Positions 52,369 to 62,411 of a stretch of DNA of 64,000 bases are shown in pieces. The notes beneath the pieces were generated by a model. It searched no databases, was not told where the DNA came from, and worked only from the letters and a program-made list of their open reading frames with translations. The position numbers were made by a program, and so were the translations under genes. The stretch spans positions 32,045 through 96,044 of the forward strand of contig JAILOV010000016.1 in the NCBI GenBank assembly GCA_024690605.1, in the 5' to 3' direction. Numbering within the stretch: position 1 is the first letter of the stretch; each line of letters begins with the position of its first letter. The stretch comes from Lachnospiraceae bacterium. Lineage in GTDB: Bacteria > Bacillota > Clostridia > Lachnospirales > Lachnospiraceae.

Positions 52369-53745
52369 ATGAAGAAACGTTTGGTTTCAGTGTTACTGGC
52401 CGGCGTCATGGCTCTTTCGCTCGCGGCTTGCGGCGAGAGCACGGCACCTGCCGACACGACCGCCCCTGCGACGGAGGCTCCTGCGGCTGAGGAGAAGAAG
52501 GAAGAGGCTCCCGCTGCCGAGGAGAAGAAGGAAGAGGCTCCTGCGGCCGACGCGACCGCGGATGCCGGCGAGGCACTCACGCTCAACATGTGGTGCATCG
52601 CGACGGAGAGCGATTCCAACCGTCATTCCTATGAGGAAGCGATCAAGGAGATGGCAGCGAATCATCCCGAGATCACCCTGAACTGGGAAGCTTTCGAGAA
52701 CCAGTCCTACAAGACCAAGATCAAGGCTGCGGTTTCCGCGAACGAGATGCCTGACATCTTCTTCACCTGGTCCTGCGCGTTCCTCGGCGATTTTGTCGAT
52801 GCGGGCAAGGTCTACTGCCTGGACGACGCTTACAAGAACTATGCAAGCGAGCTTCCGGAAGTCATGATGGGCAACTCCACCTATGGCGGCAAGCACTACG
52901 GCGTTCCGCTGACCATGAACATCGTCGGCCTGTTCGCCAACATGGATCTGCTCAAGGAAGCCGGCTATGACGAGATCCCCGGCACCTATGAGGAGTTCAT
53001 CAAGTGCTGCGATGCCCTGAAGGCAAAGAACATCATTCCGTTCGGCTGCGCGGGCAAAGAGACCTGGTGCGTTACCGAGTACCTTGAGTCCGTCATCGAG
53101 AAGAGTGTCGGCGCGGATGCGCTCAATGACATCTTCCTTGGCAGAGCGACCTGGGACAACGCCGATGTCGGCGCTGCGGTCGATGAGTTCCAGAAGCTCG
53201 TCACCAACGGCTACTTTGATCCCTCCGGCGCTGGTCTGACCAACGACGAAGTGAAGGCCAACTTCATGGCCGGCAAGTATGCGTTCTACATGAACGGCAC
53301 GTGGAACTGCGCGGACTTCGCGGCAAACGCTGACTTCAAGGACAAGGTCAAGGTCAGTGAGTTCCCGGTCATCAACGCTGACAAGGCTAAGCTCGGCCAG
53401 CTCATTGGCGGGCCTTCCGACACGCTCGCGGTTGCGGCTTCTTCTCCGAATGCTGAGAAGGCTGCGGACTACACCTTCGAGCTTGGTAAGCTCATCTGCC
53501 ACTACGGCTATCTGGACGGCTGCGGCCTTCCGGCCTGGACGCCTTACGGCGACACGAGCACGATCAACCCGCTGACGCAGGCTGTTTCCGAGATCTGCGC
53601 GAAGGCTGATTCCTATGTGCTCTTCGGTGACACGGCTATGTCTGCTGACGATGCCAACACCTATCTGTCCTATGTTGATCAGGTGTACGGCTGCCAGGTT
53701 GACGGCACGAAGTTCATCCAGGGTCTTGCGAAAGATATCCGCTGA
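52369..53745 (+). CDS. ABC transporter extracellular sugar-binding lipoprotein
   Basis: Lipobox ALSLAACGES, low-complexity linker, then LNMWCIATESDSNRHSYEEAIKEMAANHPEITLNWEAFENQSYKTKIKAAVSANEMPDIFFTWS...NIVGLFANMDLLKEAGYDEIPGTYEEF. Confidence 0.94.
   Translation: MKKRLVSVLLAGVMALSLAACGESTAPADTTAPATEAPAAEEKKEEAPAAEEKKEEAPAADATADAGEALTLNMWCIATESDSNRHSYEEAIKEMAANHPEITLNWEAFENQSYKTKIKAAVSANEMPDIFFTWSCAFLGDFVDAGKVYCLDDAYKNYASELPEVMMGNSTYGGKHYGVPLTMNIVGLFANMDLLKEAGYDEIPGTYEEFIKCCDALKAKNIIPFGCAGKETWCVTEYLESVIEKSVGADALNDIFLGRATWDNADVGAAVDEFQKLVTNGYFDPSGAGLTNDEVKANFMAGKYAFYMNGTWNCADFAANADFKDKVKVSEFPVINADKAKLGQLIGGPSDTLAVAASSPNAEKAADYTFELGKLICHYGYLDGCGLPAWTPYGDTSTINPLTQAVSEICAKADSYVLFGDTAMSADDANTYLSYVDQVYGCQVDGTKFIQGLAKDIR
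52489..52548 (+). repeat. Two tandem 30-bp copies encoding EEKKEEAPAA in the lipoprotein linker
   Basis: GAGGAGAAGAAGGAAGAGGCTCC[C/T]GC[T/G]GCC repeated twice. Confidence 0.85.
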
Positions 53746-53759
53746 TCACACATTCATTT

Positions 53760-53794
53760 CCCTCTGCCTCCTTCACCGGGGGCAGAGGGTTTTT
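53760..53794 (+). terminator. Intrinsic terminator/attenuator between the binding-protein and permease genes
   Basis: CCCTCTGCC...GGCAGAGGG followed by TTTTTC. Confidence 0.8.
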
Positions 53795-53810
53795 CAGGAA
53801 GGTTAATCCT

Positions 53811-54734
53811 ATGGCTGGTCAAACAAGTGTATCGGATCTGAAAAAACAGCGCAGAAGAAGAGATGTTGTTCAGGGGATCAATATCTTCCTCTTCCTTCTT
53901 CCGGGTCTGCTTCTCTTTGTGAGCATCCTGATCGCACCGATCGCCGTTTCCGTCTACAGGAGCATGTATGACTGGAACGGTTTTTCCGAGGGGACCTTTA
54001 TTGGTCTGGAAAACTACAAGGAGCTGTTCACCAACGGCTCGATCAAGTTCATGGTCTCCCTCAAGAATTCGCTTATTCTTGCCGCCTTTTCCGTTTTCGT
54101 CCAGCTGCCGATGTCTCTGGGACTCGCGCTGATCCTGGGAAGAAAACCGAAGGGCGAGCGCTTTTATCTGACGGTCTTTTTCATGCCGGTTCTGATCTCG
54201 ACGGTGGTCATCGGTCAGCTTTGGCTCAAGATCTACAATCCGGATTACGGCCTGCTCAACACACTGCTCGGCGTGCTGCATCTCGACAGCTGGAAGCATG
54301 TGTGGGTCGGTGAGGTCAAGACGGCGCTGGGCAGTATCATCGTGCCTACCATCTGGCAGTATGTCGGCTATCACATGCTGCTCATGTACGCCGGTGTCAA
54401 GGGCGTGTCCCCCGACCTCCGGGAAGCGGCCATGCTGGACGGTGCGACAGCCGGACAGGTCGACCGCTATATCGTCATTCCGATCATCAAACCCATCATC
54501 CGTGTGAGCGTGATCTTTGCCGTCACCGGATCTCTGAAGACCTATGACCTTGTCCGCATCCTGACGGAGGGCGGCCCGTTCCAGACGACGGAGGTTCCGA
54601 GCACCCTGCTCGAGAACATGCTGTTCCTGCGGAACCGGTACGGCATGGGCAGCACGATCTCGGTCATGCTGATCATCCTGTGCTTCGCATTCGCACTGTT
54701 GATCACTGCGGCATTCAAGGAAAAGGAAACCTGA
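53811..54734 (+). CDS. ABC sugar transporter permease (MalF-like)
   Basis: FLFLLPGLLLFVSILIAPIAVSVYRSMYDWNG, EAAMLDGATAGQVDRYIVIPIIKPII permease loop. Confidence 0.94.
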   Translation: MAGQTSVSDLKKQRRRRDVVQGINIFLFLLPGLLLFVSILIAPIAVSVYRSMYDWNGFSEGTFIGLENYKELFTNGSIKFMVSLKNSLILAAFSVFVQLPMSLGLALILGRKPKGERFYLTVFFMPVLISTVVIGQLWLKIYNPDYGLLNTLLGVLHLDSWKHVWVGEVKTALGSIIVPTIWQYVGYHMLLMYAGVKGVSPDLREAAMLDGATAGQVDRYIVIPIIKPIIRVSVIFAVTGSLKTYDLVRILTEGGPFQTTEVPSTLLENMLFLRNRYGMGSTISVMLIILCFAFALLITAAFKEKET

Positions 54735-54735
54735 G

Positions 54736-55620
54736 ATGAAAGAGATAAAACAATCCAAGGCGATGAAGTTTGACACGACCTATGTGCCCAAGGGGTCAAA
54801 CCCCGTCGCGAAGACGATCATCTATATCCTGCTGATCATCTGGTCGGTGATCAATATCTTCCCGATCTACTTCATGTTCACCTTCTCGTTAAAGTCCAAC
54901 GAGGAGATCTTCGGACTCAATGTCGCGGGACTGCCGAGAGACTGGCTGTGGTCGAACTACGCCTCCGCCATGGGCACCGGCAATATGGGTCTGTATTTCG
55001 TGAACAGCATCCTCGTGACCGGCGCGTCGATCGCCATTTCCCTCATCGCTGCCCTGATGGCTACCTATGCGATCACGCGCATCAAGTGGAGAGGAAGCAA
55101 GCTGACCAACGCGTTCTTCATGCTGGGACTCACGATCCCGATCCAGGCGTCCATCGTGCCGGTCTATGTCGTGCTTTCCAAGCTTCACTGGCTCAACAAG
55201 TACAGCACGCTGATCGTGCCCTACTCCGCGTTCGCGCTGTCGATGGCGATCCTGATCTGCACCGGTTTCATGGTGGAGATCCCCTATGATCTCGACGAGG
55301 CGGCCCGCATCGACGGCTGCGGCCTGTGGCGCACGTTCTTCAAGATCATCCTGCCGCTCATGAAGCCGGCGTATTCGACGATCGGTGTTTACTCCTATCT
55401 GCAGTGCTGGAATGAGTTCATGTTTGCCAACGTGTTCATCAGCGATTCCCAGCACCGCACGCTGCCTGTGGGTATCAAGGCCCTCTCCGGCCAGCACACG
55501 ACGGACTGGGGACCGATCGGCGCGGCACTGGTCATCGCCACTTTCCCGACCCTGATCATCTATATCATTCTGTGCAAGAGGATCCAGGAGAGCTTTATCG
55601 CCGGTGCCGTCAAGGGGTGA
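54736..55620 (+). CDS. ABC sugar transporter permease (MalG-like)
   Basis: IYILLIIWSVINIFPIYFMFTFSLKSNEEIFG; DEAARIDGCGLWRTFFKIILPLMKPAYSTIGVYSYLQCWNEFMFA. Confidence 0.95.
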   Translation: MKEIKQSKAMKFDTTYVPKGSNPVAKTIIYILLIIWSVINIFPIYFMFTFSLKSNEEIFGLNVAGLPRDWLWSNYASAMGTGNMGLYFVNSILVTGASIAISLIAALMATYAITRIKWRGSKLTNAFFMLGLTIPIQASIVPVYVVLSKLHWLNKYSTLIVPYSAFALSMAILICTGFMVEIPYDLDEAARIDGCGLWRTFFKIILPLMKPAYSTIGVYSYLQCWNEFMFANVFISDSQHRTLPVGIKALSGQHTTDWGPIGAALVIATFPTLIIYIILCKRIQESFIAGAVKG

Positions 55621-55649
55621 CCCACCGTTCACAACAGGATCATGAAGAG

Positions 55650-55675
55650 ACCGGCGCCCGCGGGCGCCGGTTTTT
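55650..55675 (+). terminator. Intrinsic terminator after the ABC permease genes
   Basis: ACCGGCGCCC-GC-GGGCGCCGGT followed by a T-run. Confidence 0.85.
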
Positions 55676-55711
55676 GTTACCCTGCGGGCATCGGAGAGGG
55701 ATCGGCGGAGA

Positions 55712-55740
55712 TTGGCAGGAGCGGCAAAACGTGGTATGCT
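55712..55740 (+). promoter_or_regulatory. Putative promoter for the two-component pair
   Basis: TTGGCA, 17-nt spacer, TATGCT. Confidence 0.5.
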
Positions 55741-55749
55741 TATTAGGTT

Positions 55750-57519
55750 ATGCAGACCGAAGCAAACGCAAAAGATCACCCGGACAGGAAGAAGCGGGGG
55801 CGCTCACTTTCCGTTGCCTTAAAGAAGATCATCCTGCTGATCGTCCTGCTCATCCTGCTGTCCTTTCTGATCTCGGTCTATCTGGTCACCGGGAGTGAGC
55901 GCACCAGGACCTCCATGCAGGAGTCGGAAAACGTGCTGATGACGCTCTCGAGCAATATCGCCTCCAACATCCGCAGTTACGCGGAGCTCTCGCGGCTCAT
56001 CATGACGGATGAGCGGCTGGTTGACTTTCTCCGGGCGGAGGCCTCGACGGTGGATATGGGACGCATCAACGATGCGCGATACGCCGTCATGGACATTCTC
56101 AACGTGACGGAGGGTGTGGATTCCGTGATGATCTTCCGCGAGGATCTGATCATGTTTTCCACCAAGCGGTTCTCCTATCAGTTCGATCTGGAGAGGCTGA
56201 GCGGCGAGGAGTGGAAAGCGGATATCCTGGATGCCATGGGAGGCGCCGTCGTCTCGCTCAACCGGAACGGCGTTGCCAAAAAGCCGGACGATACGCCTGT
56301 GGTAACGGTCGGCAGAGCGATCTATGATCTCAACACGCAGAAGCGGACGGGGATCCTGCTGCTCAACATCTCGCCGGTGGTCTATGACCGGATGCTCGGC
56401 CAGCTGCGATACAGCAACATCTGCATCCTGGGGGAGGACGGAACCTTTCTTGCGGGAAACAGGGACTATGCGTCATGGTTTGATCCTGCGTTCCTGACGA
56501 ACACGGTCCGGCACATGGAGGTGCAGGTTGACGGCAAGCGCATGCTCCTGTCCGGCTGCAGGGTGAACGGCATGCCCATCATGATCCTCAGGCTGACCGG
56601 CTATGGGACCGGCGGGATCCCCTACGGGTTCATCTATGTGCTGCTGATCCTGCTGTTCATCTTCCTGGTGGCGTTCTTCTGGGTGGGCACCTTTGTCACA
56701 AAGAACATCACGCGCCCGGTCTTTGAACTGTCCGCTTGGATGGACCGCAACAAGCAGTCCGGTGATCTGAAAAAGATCGACATGAACATCCCCTACAGCG
56801 AGCTGGATATGCTGAAGGGTGACTACAACGACATGATCGATCATGTGAACGAACTGATCGAGACGAACATAGAAAAGGAGAAGACCGTACAGCGCGCGGA
56901 GATGCGCGTGCTGCAGGAGCAGATCAAGCCGCACTTTCTCTACAATTCCATCGAGACCATCGGGGCGCTGGCGCTGGAAGCCGGCGCGGAAAATGTCTAT
57001 GACGCGCTGGAAACGATGGGAAGTTTTTACCGGAATTTCTTAAGCAAGGGGAACCGGGAGATCCGTCTCAAGCAGGAGATCCGCATCGTTAAAGACTACC
57101 TGTCCCTGCAGAAACTGCGTTACGGGGACATTTTAGAGGATATCTACGATATCCCCGAGGACACCAAAGAATATGTGGTGCCCAAGCTGATCCTGCAGCC
57201 GCTCGTGGAAAACAGCATCTACCACGGGATCCGGCTGAAGGGGGAAAAGGGGATCATCAAGATCTCCGCGATAAAGGCGGACGATGCGCTGTATCTCACC
57301 GTGCGGGACACCGGCGTCGGCATGTCCGCGGAACAGATCGAGCGCGTGCTGAACACCGACAGGACAAACGCGGAGGAGCAGGACAGGGGGAGCTTCGGTC
57401 TCTGGGGGACCATTGAGAGGATCAGGATGTACTGCGGCCGTCAGGATGTGGCGAGCATCGAGAGTGTTCCCGGAGAGTTCACGGAGATCCGGCTGATGAT
57501 CACAAGGAGCGGAGTGTAG
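55750..57519 (+). CDS. YesM/LytS-type sensor histidine kinase
   Basis: Two TM helices, HAMP-like region, RAEMRVLQEQIKPHFLYNSIETIGALALEAGA, LILQPLVENSIYHGI, VRDTGVGMSAEQIERVL. Confidence 0.94.
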   Translation: MQTEANAKDHPDRKKRGRSLSVALKKIILLIVLLILLSFLISVYLVTGSERTRTSMQESENVLMTLSSNIASNIRSYAELSRLIMTDERLVDFLRAEASTVDMGRINDARYAVMDILNVTEGVDSVMIFREDLIMFSTKRFSYQFDLERLSGEEWKADILDAMGGAVVSLNRNGVAKKPDDTPVVTVGRAIYDLNTQKRTGILLLNISPVVYDRMLGQLRYSNICILGEDGTFLAGNRDYASWFDPAFLTNTVRHMEVQVDGKRMLLSGCRVNGMPIMILRLTGYGTGGIPYGFIYVLLILLFIFLVAFFWVGTFVTKNITRPVFELSAWMDRNKQSGDLKKIDMNIPYSELDMLKGDYNDMIDHVNELIETNIEKEKTVQRAEMRVLQEQIKPHFLYNSIETIGALALEAGAENVYDALETMGSFYRNFLSKGNREIRLKQEIRIVKDYLSLQKLRYGDILEDIYDIPEDTKEYVVPKLILQPLVENSIYHGIRLKGEKGIIKISAIKADDALYLTVRDTGVGMSAEQIERVLNTDRTNAEEQDRGSFGLWGTIERIRMYCGRQDVASIESVPGEFTEIRLMITRSGV

Positions 57520-57521
57520 AA

Positions 57522-58289
57522 ATGGACAGAGTGTTCAGAGTCATGATCATTGACGATGAGGAATCCGCGCGCAAGCTGCTGCGTGCGGGCATCAAATGGG
57601 ACAGTCTGCACATGGAGGTCGTCGGCGAGGCGGCGAGCGGCATCGAAGCGATCAACGTGATCGACGATTACCGTCCGGACATCGTGTTCGTGGACATCTC
57701 CATGCCGTTCATGGACGGTATCGAATTCACGGAGACGGTCACGGAGCGCTATCCGCATCTGATCATCATCATCATGACGGCGATCGACCAGTTTGAGTAT
57801 GCCAGAAAATGTGTCAGTCTCCCGGTGTTCGAGTATATGCTCAAGCCCATGGTGCGCGCGGAGATCACCCGGGTTCTCGAACGGGCGGGGGAGAGACTGA
57901 AGCAGGAGCCGGATCACTGGGAGGAACAGCGTGCGGAAACCGATGCGGAGCTGCCCGAAGAGGATCAGCTGACGGAACCGGTCCGGCGCTATGTGGAGCA
58001 GAACTACGCGGATTCCATGCTGAACCTTGCGTTTCTCGCCCAGCATTTCGGCTTCAGTCCGAGTTATCTCTCAAGGAAGTTCAAGCAGGAAACCGGCAAG
58101 AATTTCGTGGAGTATCTGACGGAGCTGCGCATGGAAAAGGCGATCAAACTCGCGGCAACGGGGCAGAAGATGTTCCACACGGCCGCGGAGGTCGGCATCC
58201 CGGATCCCAATTACTTCGGGAGATGCTTCAAGAAATACACGGGGATGAGCTATTCGGAATATTCCGCCTCACCCGGACGCCGTGAGTAA
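57522..58289 (+). CDS. YesN-type response regulator (REC + AraC HTH)
   Basis: VMIIDDEESARKLLRAGIKW...DIVFVDISMPFMDGIEF; AraC HTH LAQHFGFSPSYLSRKFKQETGKNFVEYLTELRMEKA...VGIPDPNYFGRCFKKYTGMSYSEY. Confidence 0.95.
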   Translation: MDRVFRVMIIDDEESARKLLRAGIKWDSLHMEVVGEAASGIEAINVIDDYRPDIVFVDISMPFMDGIEFTETVTERYPHLIIIIMTAIDQFEYARKCVSLPVFEYMLKPMVRAEITRVLERAGERLKQEPDHWEEQRAETDAELPEEDQLTEPVRRYVEQNYADSMLNLAFLAQHFGFSPSYLSRKFKQETGKNFVEYLTELRMEKAIKLAATGQKMFHTAAEVGIPDPNYFGRCFKKYTGMSYSEYSASPGRRE

Positions 58290-58304
58290 CGGAGAGCAGA
58301 AGAC

Positions 58305-60713
58305 ATGATCAGTGAGGACCGGATCAAAACGGCATTTCTCATGGCCATGCAGGATGAATTTAAGGACCGGCTGGGGGAGCAGGTCGGTGAGCGGATCATC
58401 AAGGAACGCTTCACGAAGAAGCCCCGCAAAAAGGCCCTGAAGGAATACCGGCAGTCGGAGGAATTTCATCAGGAAAAGCGTGCCAGGATGCTCGCCCTGT
58501 CGCAGGACGAGACGAGCGAATACTGGCTGCTGATCCACCGGCCGCAGGACCATCCGCAGATCGCGAAGATGTGGGAGACGCATCGGGATCTGATCCTTAT
58601 GCTTGCGGAGGAGAAGGGGGATTTTTCGGTCAAGGCGTTCTATCGCGCGCTCTCCGCGAGACAGCGCGCCGCCAGTCTGGAAAAGCAGCTGGTGAAGAGC
58701 GGCCTCATCAAACCGGGCAGGGAACCGGCGGAGGATATCGTCGTGAGGCAGGCTGCGCGGACGATCGCTGACCGGATCGGCCGGTATCTCGCACACAATG
58801 AGATCCTGATCGAGGCGGGAGGTTCCTCCGGAAAGGGAAAGCACAAGCGGTCCGTGCGCAATCCGCTGACGATCCGGACCTTTGACAATCTGGTGAGCCG
58901 GCTCCGATCCTGCAAGGACGCCACGCTCCAGAAATTCGCCCGCATCGACAGTCTGTCGGATCATATCGAAGAGACCTGGTATGCACTCTATCCAGCCCTT
59001 CGGGACGCGGACGATGAAACGGCGCGCCGCGTGGTGAAGCTCTCCGGAAAAGAGGCGCGGGGGAGATGCCGGGAAGAGGTGATGAGGCTCCTGACGCCGG
59101 AGACGATCGCCGCATATCTCAAAGAGAATCCGCGCTACGCCGATATCGCCGCGATCAAGGAAGAGGATTTCCGCATCAGCGTGCAGCTTGCGGACTATCT
59201 GGAGAACGGCATGCCGTCGGATTACACCAGGCTTTATCCTCGCGCCAGACGGATGAAACGATCCTTTATCCTGCACATCGGGCCGACCAATTCCGGCAAG
59301 ACCCACGATGCGATGGAGGATCTGATGCGGTCCGAGACCGGCACCTATCTGGGACCGCTGCGTCTCATGGCCTATGAGCAGTATGAAACGATGGCGGACG
59401 CGGGGATCGACTGTCAGATGCTCACCGGTGAGGAACAGATCGGAGATCCCGAAGCCATGCATGTCGCATCGACGATCGAGATGGCGGACCTCCGCACGGA
59501 ATATGAAGTCGCCGTGATCGACGAGGCGCAGATGATCAGCGAATTCGAGCGCGGCAGCGCCTGGACGGCGGCGATCCTGGGTGTCTGCGCAAAGCGTGTG
59601 CATGTGTGCGCGGCGCCGGAGGCTGTCGAAGTGGTGCAGCGCCTGATCGATTCCTGCGGGGATTCCTGTGAGATCGTGTGGCACGAGCGCATGGTGCCCA
59701 TCCGGCCGGAGAAGCATTCCTTTCGCTTCCCCAAGGATGTGGAGAAAGGGGACGCACTTGTCGTGTTCTCGCGCCGTTCCGTGCACGAGATCGCTAAGGC
59801 ACTGCAGGACAAAGGGATCCTGTGCAGCGTGATCTACGGGGCACTGCCCTATGATGTCCGCCATGAAGAGGTGCGCAAGTTCCGGGAGGGAGAGACCGAT
59901 GTCGTCGTGGCGACCGATGCGATCGGCATGGGCATGAATCTGCCGATCCGGCGCGTGGTCTTTATCGAACAGGAGAAGTTTGACGGGGAGAAGAGAAGGC
60001 CGCTCCTGCCGCAGGAGATCCGTCAGATCGCCGGTCGGGCGGGGCGCTTCGGCCTGTATGAAGTCGGTTTCTACACGACGGTGGGGGATGTGGAGGAACT
60101 CGCCTCGGAATATGAACGCAAGGTCGATCCGATCCGCGACGCCGTGATCGGGCTGCCCGGGGAGATCCTCAAGTTCGACGCGCGCATCTCCCGGATCCTC
60201 ATGAAATGGGCGGAGATCCCCGTGCAGGAGGGCTACATCAAGATGACGGTCGACCGGGAGATCCATCTGGCGGAGCGGCTGGAGACGATCTCCGACAACA
60301 AGGAGCTGATCTATGATTTCATCAGCTTCAAATTCGACGAGGAGGAACCGACGATCCTGTATCTCTGGGAGGAATGCTTCGCGCGTGTGCTCGACGGGGA
60401 GACGCTTGACGATATGGACATCGAGCCCTATACCGACGAATTCACGATGGCCGGTCTGGAACTGGCCTATCGCCAGTATGATCTTCTCTACTCCTGCGTC
60501 CGCTATGTCAATCCGGAATCGCCCCGCCTGGAGGAGATCCAGGAGGAGCGCAAACGGATCACGAAAAAGCTGATGAAGCTTTTAGAGGAGCAGGGCTTTG
60601 AAGGCCGGCGCTGCAAGCGCTGCGGCCGATCGCTCCCCATGGGATACCGGTACAGCCTGTGCGAGAACTGTTTTGAGAAGCGGCGCTACGCCCGGAAACA
60701 CCGCCGCAATTAA
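58305..60713 (+). CDS. SUV3-like RNA helicase with C-terminal zinc ribbon
   Basis: Walker A HIGPTNSGKTHDAM, YLGPLRLMAYEQYE, Walker B VIDEAQMI, VVATDAIGMGMNLPIRRVVF, QIAGRAGR; C-terminal CKRCGRSLPMGYRYSLCENC. Confidence 0.9.
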   Translation: MISEDRIKTAFLMAMQDEFKDRLGEQVGERIIKERFTKKPRKKALKEYRQSEEFHQEKRARMLALSQDETSEYWLLIHRPQDHPQIAKMWETHRDLILMLAEEKGDFSVKAFYRALSARQRAASLEKQLVKSGLIKPGREPAEDIVVRQAARTIADRIGRYLAHNEILIEAGGSSGKGKHKRSVRNPLTIRTFDNLVSRLRSCKDATLQKFARIDSLSDHIEETWYALYPALRDADDETARRVVKLSGKEARGRCREEVMRLLTPETIAAYLKENPRYADIAAIKEEDFRISVQLADYLENGMPSDYTRLYPRARRMKRSFILHIGPTNSGKTHDAMEDLMRSETGTYLGPLRLMAYEQYETMADAGIDCQMLTGEEQIGDPEAMHVASTIEMADLRTEYEVAVIDEAQMISEFERGSAWTAAILGVCAKRVHVCAAPEAVEVVQRLIDSCGDSCEIVWHERMVPIRPEKHSFRFPKDVEKGDALVVFSRRSVHEIAKALQDKGILCSVIYGALPYDVRHEEVRKFREGETDVVVATDAIGMGMNLPIRRVVFIEQEKFDGEKRRPLLPQEIRQIAGRAGRFGLYEVGFYTTVGDVEELASEYERKVDPIRDAVIGLPGEILKFDARISRILMKWAEIPVQEGYIKMTVDREIHLAERLETISDNKELIYDFISFKFDEEEPTILYLWEECFARVLDGETLDDMDIEPYTDEFTMAGLELAYRQYDLLYSCVRYVNPESPRLEEIQEERKRITKKLMKLLEEQGFEGRRCKRCGRSLPMGYRYSLCENCFEKRRYARKHRRN

Positions 60714-60727
60714 GAAAGGACGAAACC

Positions 60728-61075
60728 ATGCTGAAAGTGATCATGATCTCTGCAATCCTGTCCGCGATCGTCGCCCTCGTGGCGGAGATCATCTGCACGG
60801 AGCAGAAGGCAAAAGCGTTCTGGCTGGGGGCATCGACGCTGTATTTCCTGATCAGCAGCGGAGCCTTCTGGTTCTGCTGGAAGGACGGACTGGAGGGCGC
60901 CGTCGCCAAGCAGATCATCGTCTTTCTGGTGATCGTTCTGGTGTCCTTCCTGTGCGCGGTCCTCATCGCATCGGTCGTCATCTCCGTGCTGAAGAAGTGG
61001 GAGGAGGATGAACTCGCCAAGATCGGTGAAAAACCGGAGGATAAGAAAGATGCAGAAAACGACGAAAAAGAATGA
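60728..61075 (+). CDS. Small membrane protein of unknown function
   Basis: Three hydrophobic segments then a charged tail (KKWEEDELAKIGEKPEDKKDAENDEKE). Confidence 0.7.
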   Translation: MLKVIMISAILSAIVALVAEIICTEQKAKAFWLGASTLYFLISSGAFWFCWKDGLEGAVAKQIIVFLVIVLVSFLCAVLIASVVISVLKKWEEDELAKIGEKPEDKKDAENDEKE

Positions 61076-62411
61076 ACACCGGGTCGGCGCGCGGGACAGG
61101 AAGATCGCCGAGACGATCCTGTCGCAGATCAGCGCCTCACCCAGCGCCTTTCATGTCATTCACGGCATGGAGGAAAAGCTTCAGAGGGCCGGGTTTGTGC
61201 GTCTCGCGGAGACAGACGCCTGGAAACTTTTGCCGCTCGGGAAAAAGGGAACCGGCAGATACTATGTGACAAGGAATTCCTCGTCGCTCATCGCATTCGT
61301 GATCCCGAAGCGGGACTTTGCCGGCTGTCGGATCGCCGCAAGCCACAGCGATTCGCCGTCCTTTAAGCTCAAGGAAGCACCGGAAAAAGAGGACGCCGGC
61401 TATATCCGTCTGAATGTGGAGGGCTATGGCGGCATGCTCTGCGCCCCCTGGTTTGACAGACCGCTCGCGATCGCGGGGCGACTCCTCGTGCGAAAGGGGC
61501 GCGGCGCGGGATCCGGGATCGAACAGCATCTCGTGCAGACGGACAGGGATCTTCTGATGCTGCCGTCCCTCGCGATCCACATGAACCGCGAGGCCAATGA
61601 CGGATACAAATACAACGCGCAGAAGGATATGCTGCCGGTCTTCGGCGATGCCGCCGATACCGGTCGTCTGATGCCGATCCTCGCGGAAGCGGCGGGCGTC
61701 AGGGCAAAGGATATCCTGGGGAGCGACCTGTTTCTTGCGGTGCGCGAGGCGCCCGTTTTCTGGGGAGCGGGGGAGCAGTTTATGTCCTCGCCGCGTCTGG
61801 ACGATCAGGAGTGCGCCTGGTGCAGTCTGGAGGGATTTCTTGCCGCGGAAAACGCGGAGCAGATGATGGTCCACTGTGTGTTCGACAATGAAGAGGTGGG
61901 TTCACGGACGAAGCAGGGCGCGGCATCCACCTTTCTCCCGGATGTCTTAAAACGCATCGGCGACAGTCTCGGCAGGAGCGCGGAGCAGTACCACCGCTCG
62001 ATCGCGAACAGCTTCATGATCTCCGCGGACAACGCGCACGCGGTTCATCCGGCCTATCCGGACAAGGCGGATCCCGTGCATCATCCGCGGATGAACGGCG
62101 GCATCGTGCTCAAATACAGCGCCAGTCAGAAATACACAACGGACGGCGTTTCCGCGGCCTTTGTCCGGGATCTCTGCGAGAAGAACGGGATCCCGGTGCA
62201 GACCTTTGTCAACCGCTCGGATGAGGCGGGCGGCAGCACACTCGGCAACATCGCGAACGCGCAGGTGTCAATGAACACGGCGGATATCGGACTCGCACAG
62301 CTGGCCATGCACTCGCCCTATGAATCGGCGGGCGTGGAGGACGTGCGGCACCTGATCCGGTTCCTGCAGGCGTTCTACTGCTCGGGGCCGTTTCTGACCG
62401 CCGATGTCTGA
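61050..62411 (+). CDS. M18-family aminopeptidase
   Basis: ASHSDSPSFKLK, LNVEGYGGMLCAPWFDRPLAIAGRLLVRKG, VHCVFDNEEVGSRTKQGAAS, MISADNAHAVHPAYPDKADPVHHPRMNGGIVLKY. Start within ORF 61008..62411; ATG at ~61050 preferred. Confidence 0.93.
   Translation: MQKTTKKNEHRVGARDRKIAETILSQISASPSAFHVIHGMEEKLQRAGFVRLAETDAWKLLPLGKKGTGRYYVTRNSSSLIAFVIPKRDFAGCRIAASHSDSPSFKLKEAPEKEDAGYIRLNVEGYGGMLCAPWFDRPLAIAGRLLVRKGRGAGSGIEQHLVQTDRDLLMLPSLAIHMNREANDGYKYNAQKDMLPVFGDAADTGRLMPILAEAAGVRAKDILGSDLFLAVREAPVFWGAGEQFMSSPRLDDQECAWCSLEGFLAAENAEQMMVHCVFDNEEVGSRTKQGAASTFLPDVLKRIGDSLGRSAEQYHRSIANSFMISADNAHAVHPAYPDKADPVHHPRMNGGIVLKYSASQKYTTDGVSAAFVRDLCEKNGIPVQTFVNRSDEAGGSTLGNIANAQVSMNTADIGLAQLAMHSPYESAGVEDVRHLIRFLQAFYCSGPFLTADV

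Noticed and set aside
52489-52548. Tandem 30-bp repeat as a mobile or regulatory element
   Set aside because: It encodes a low-complexity EEKKEEAPAA linker common after lipoprotein signal peptides.
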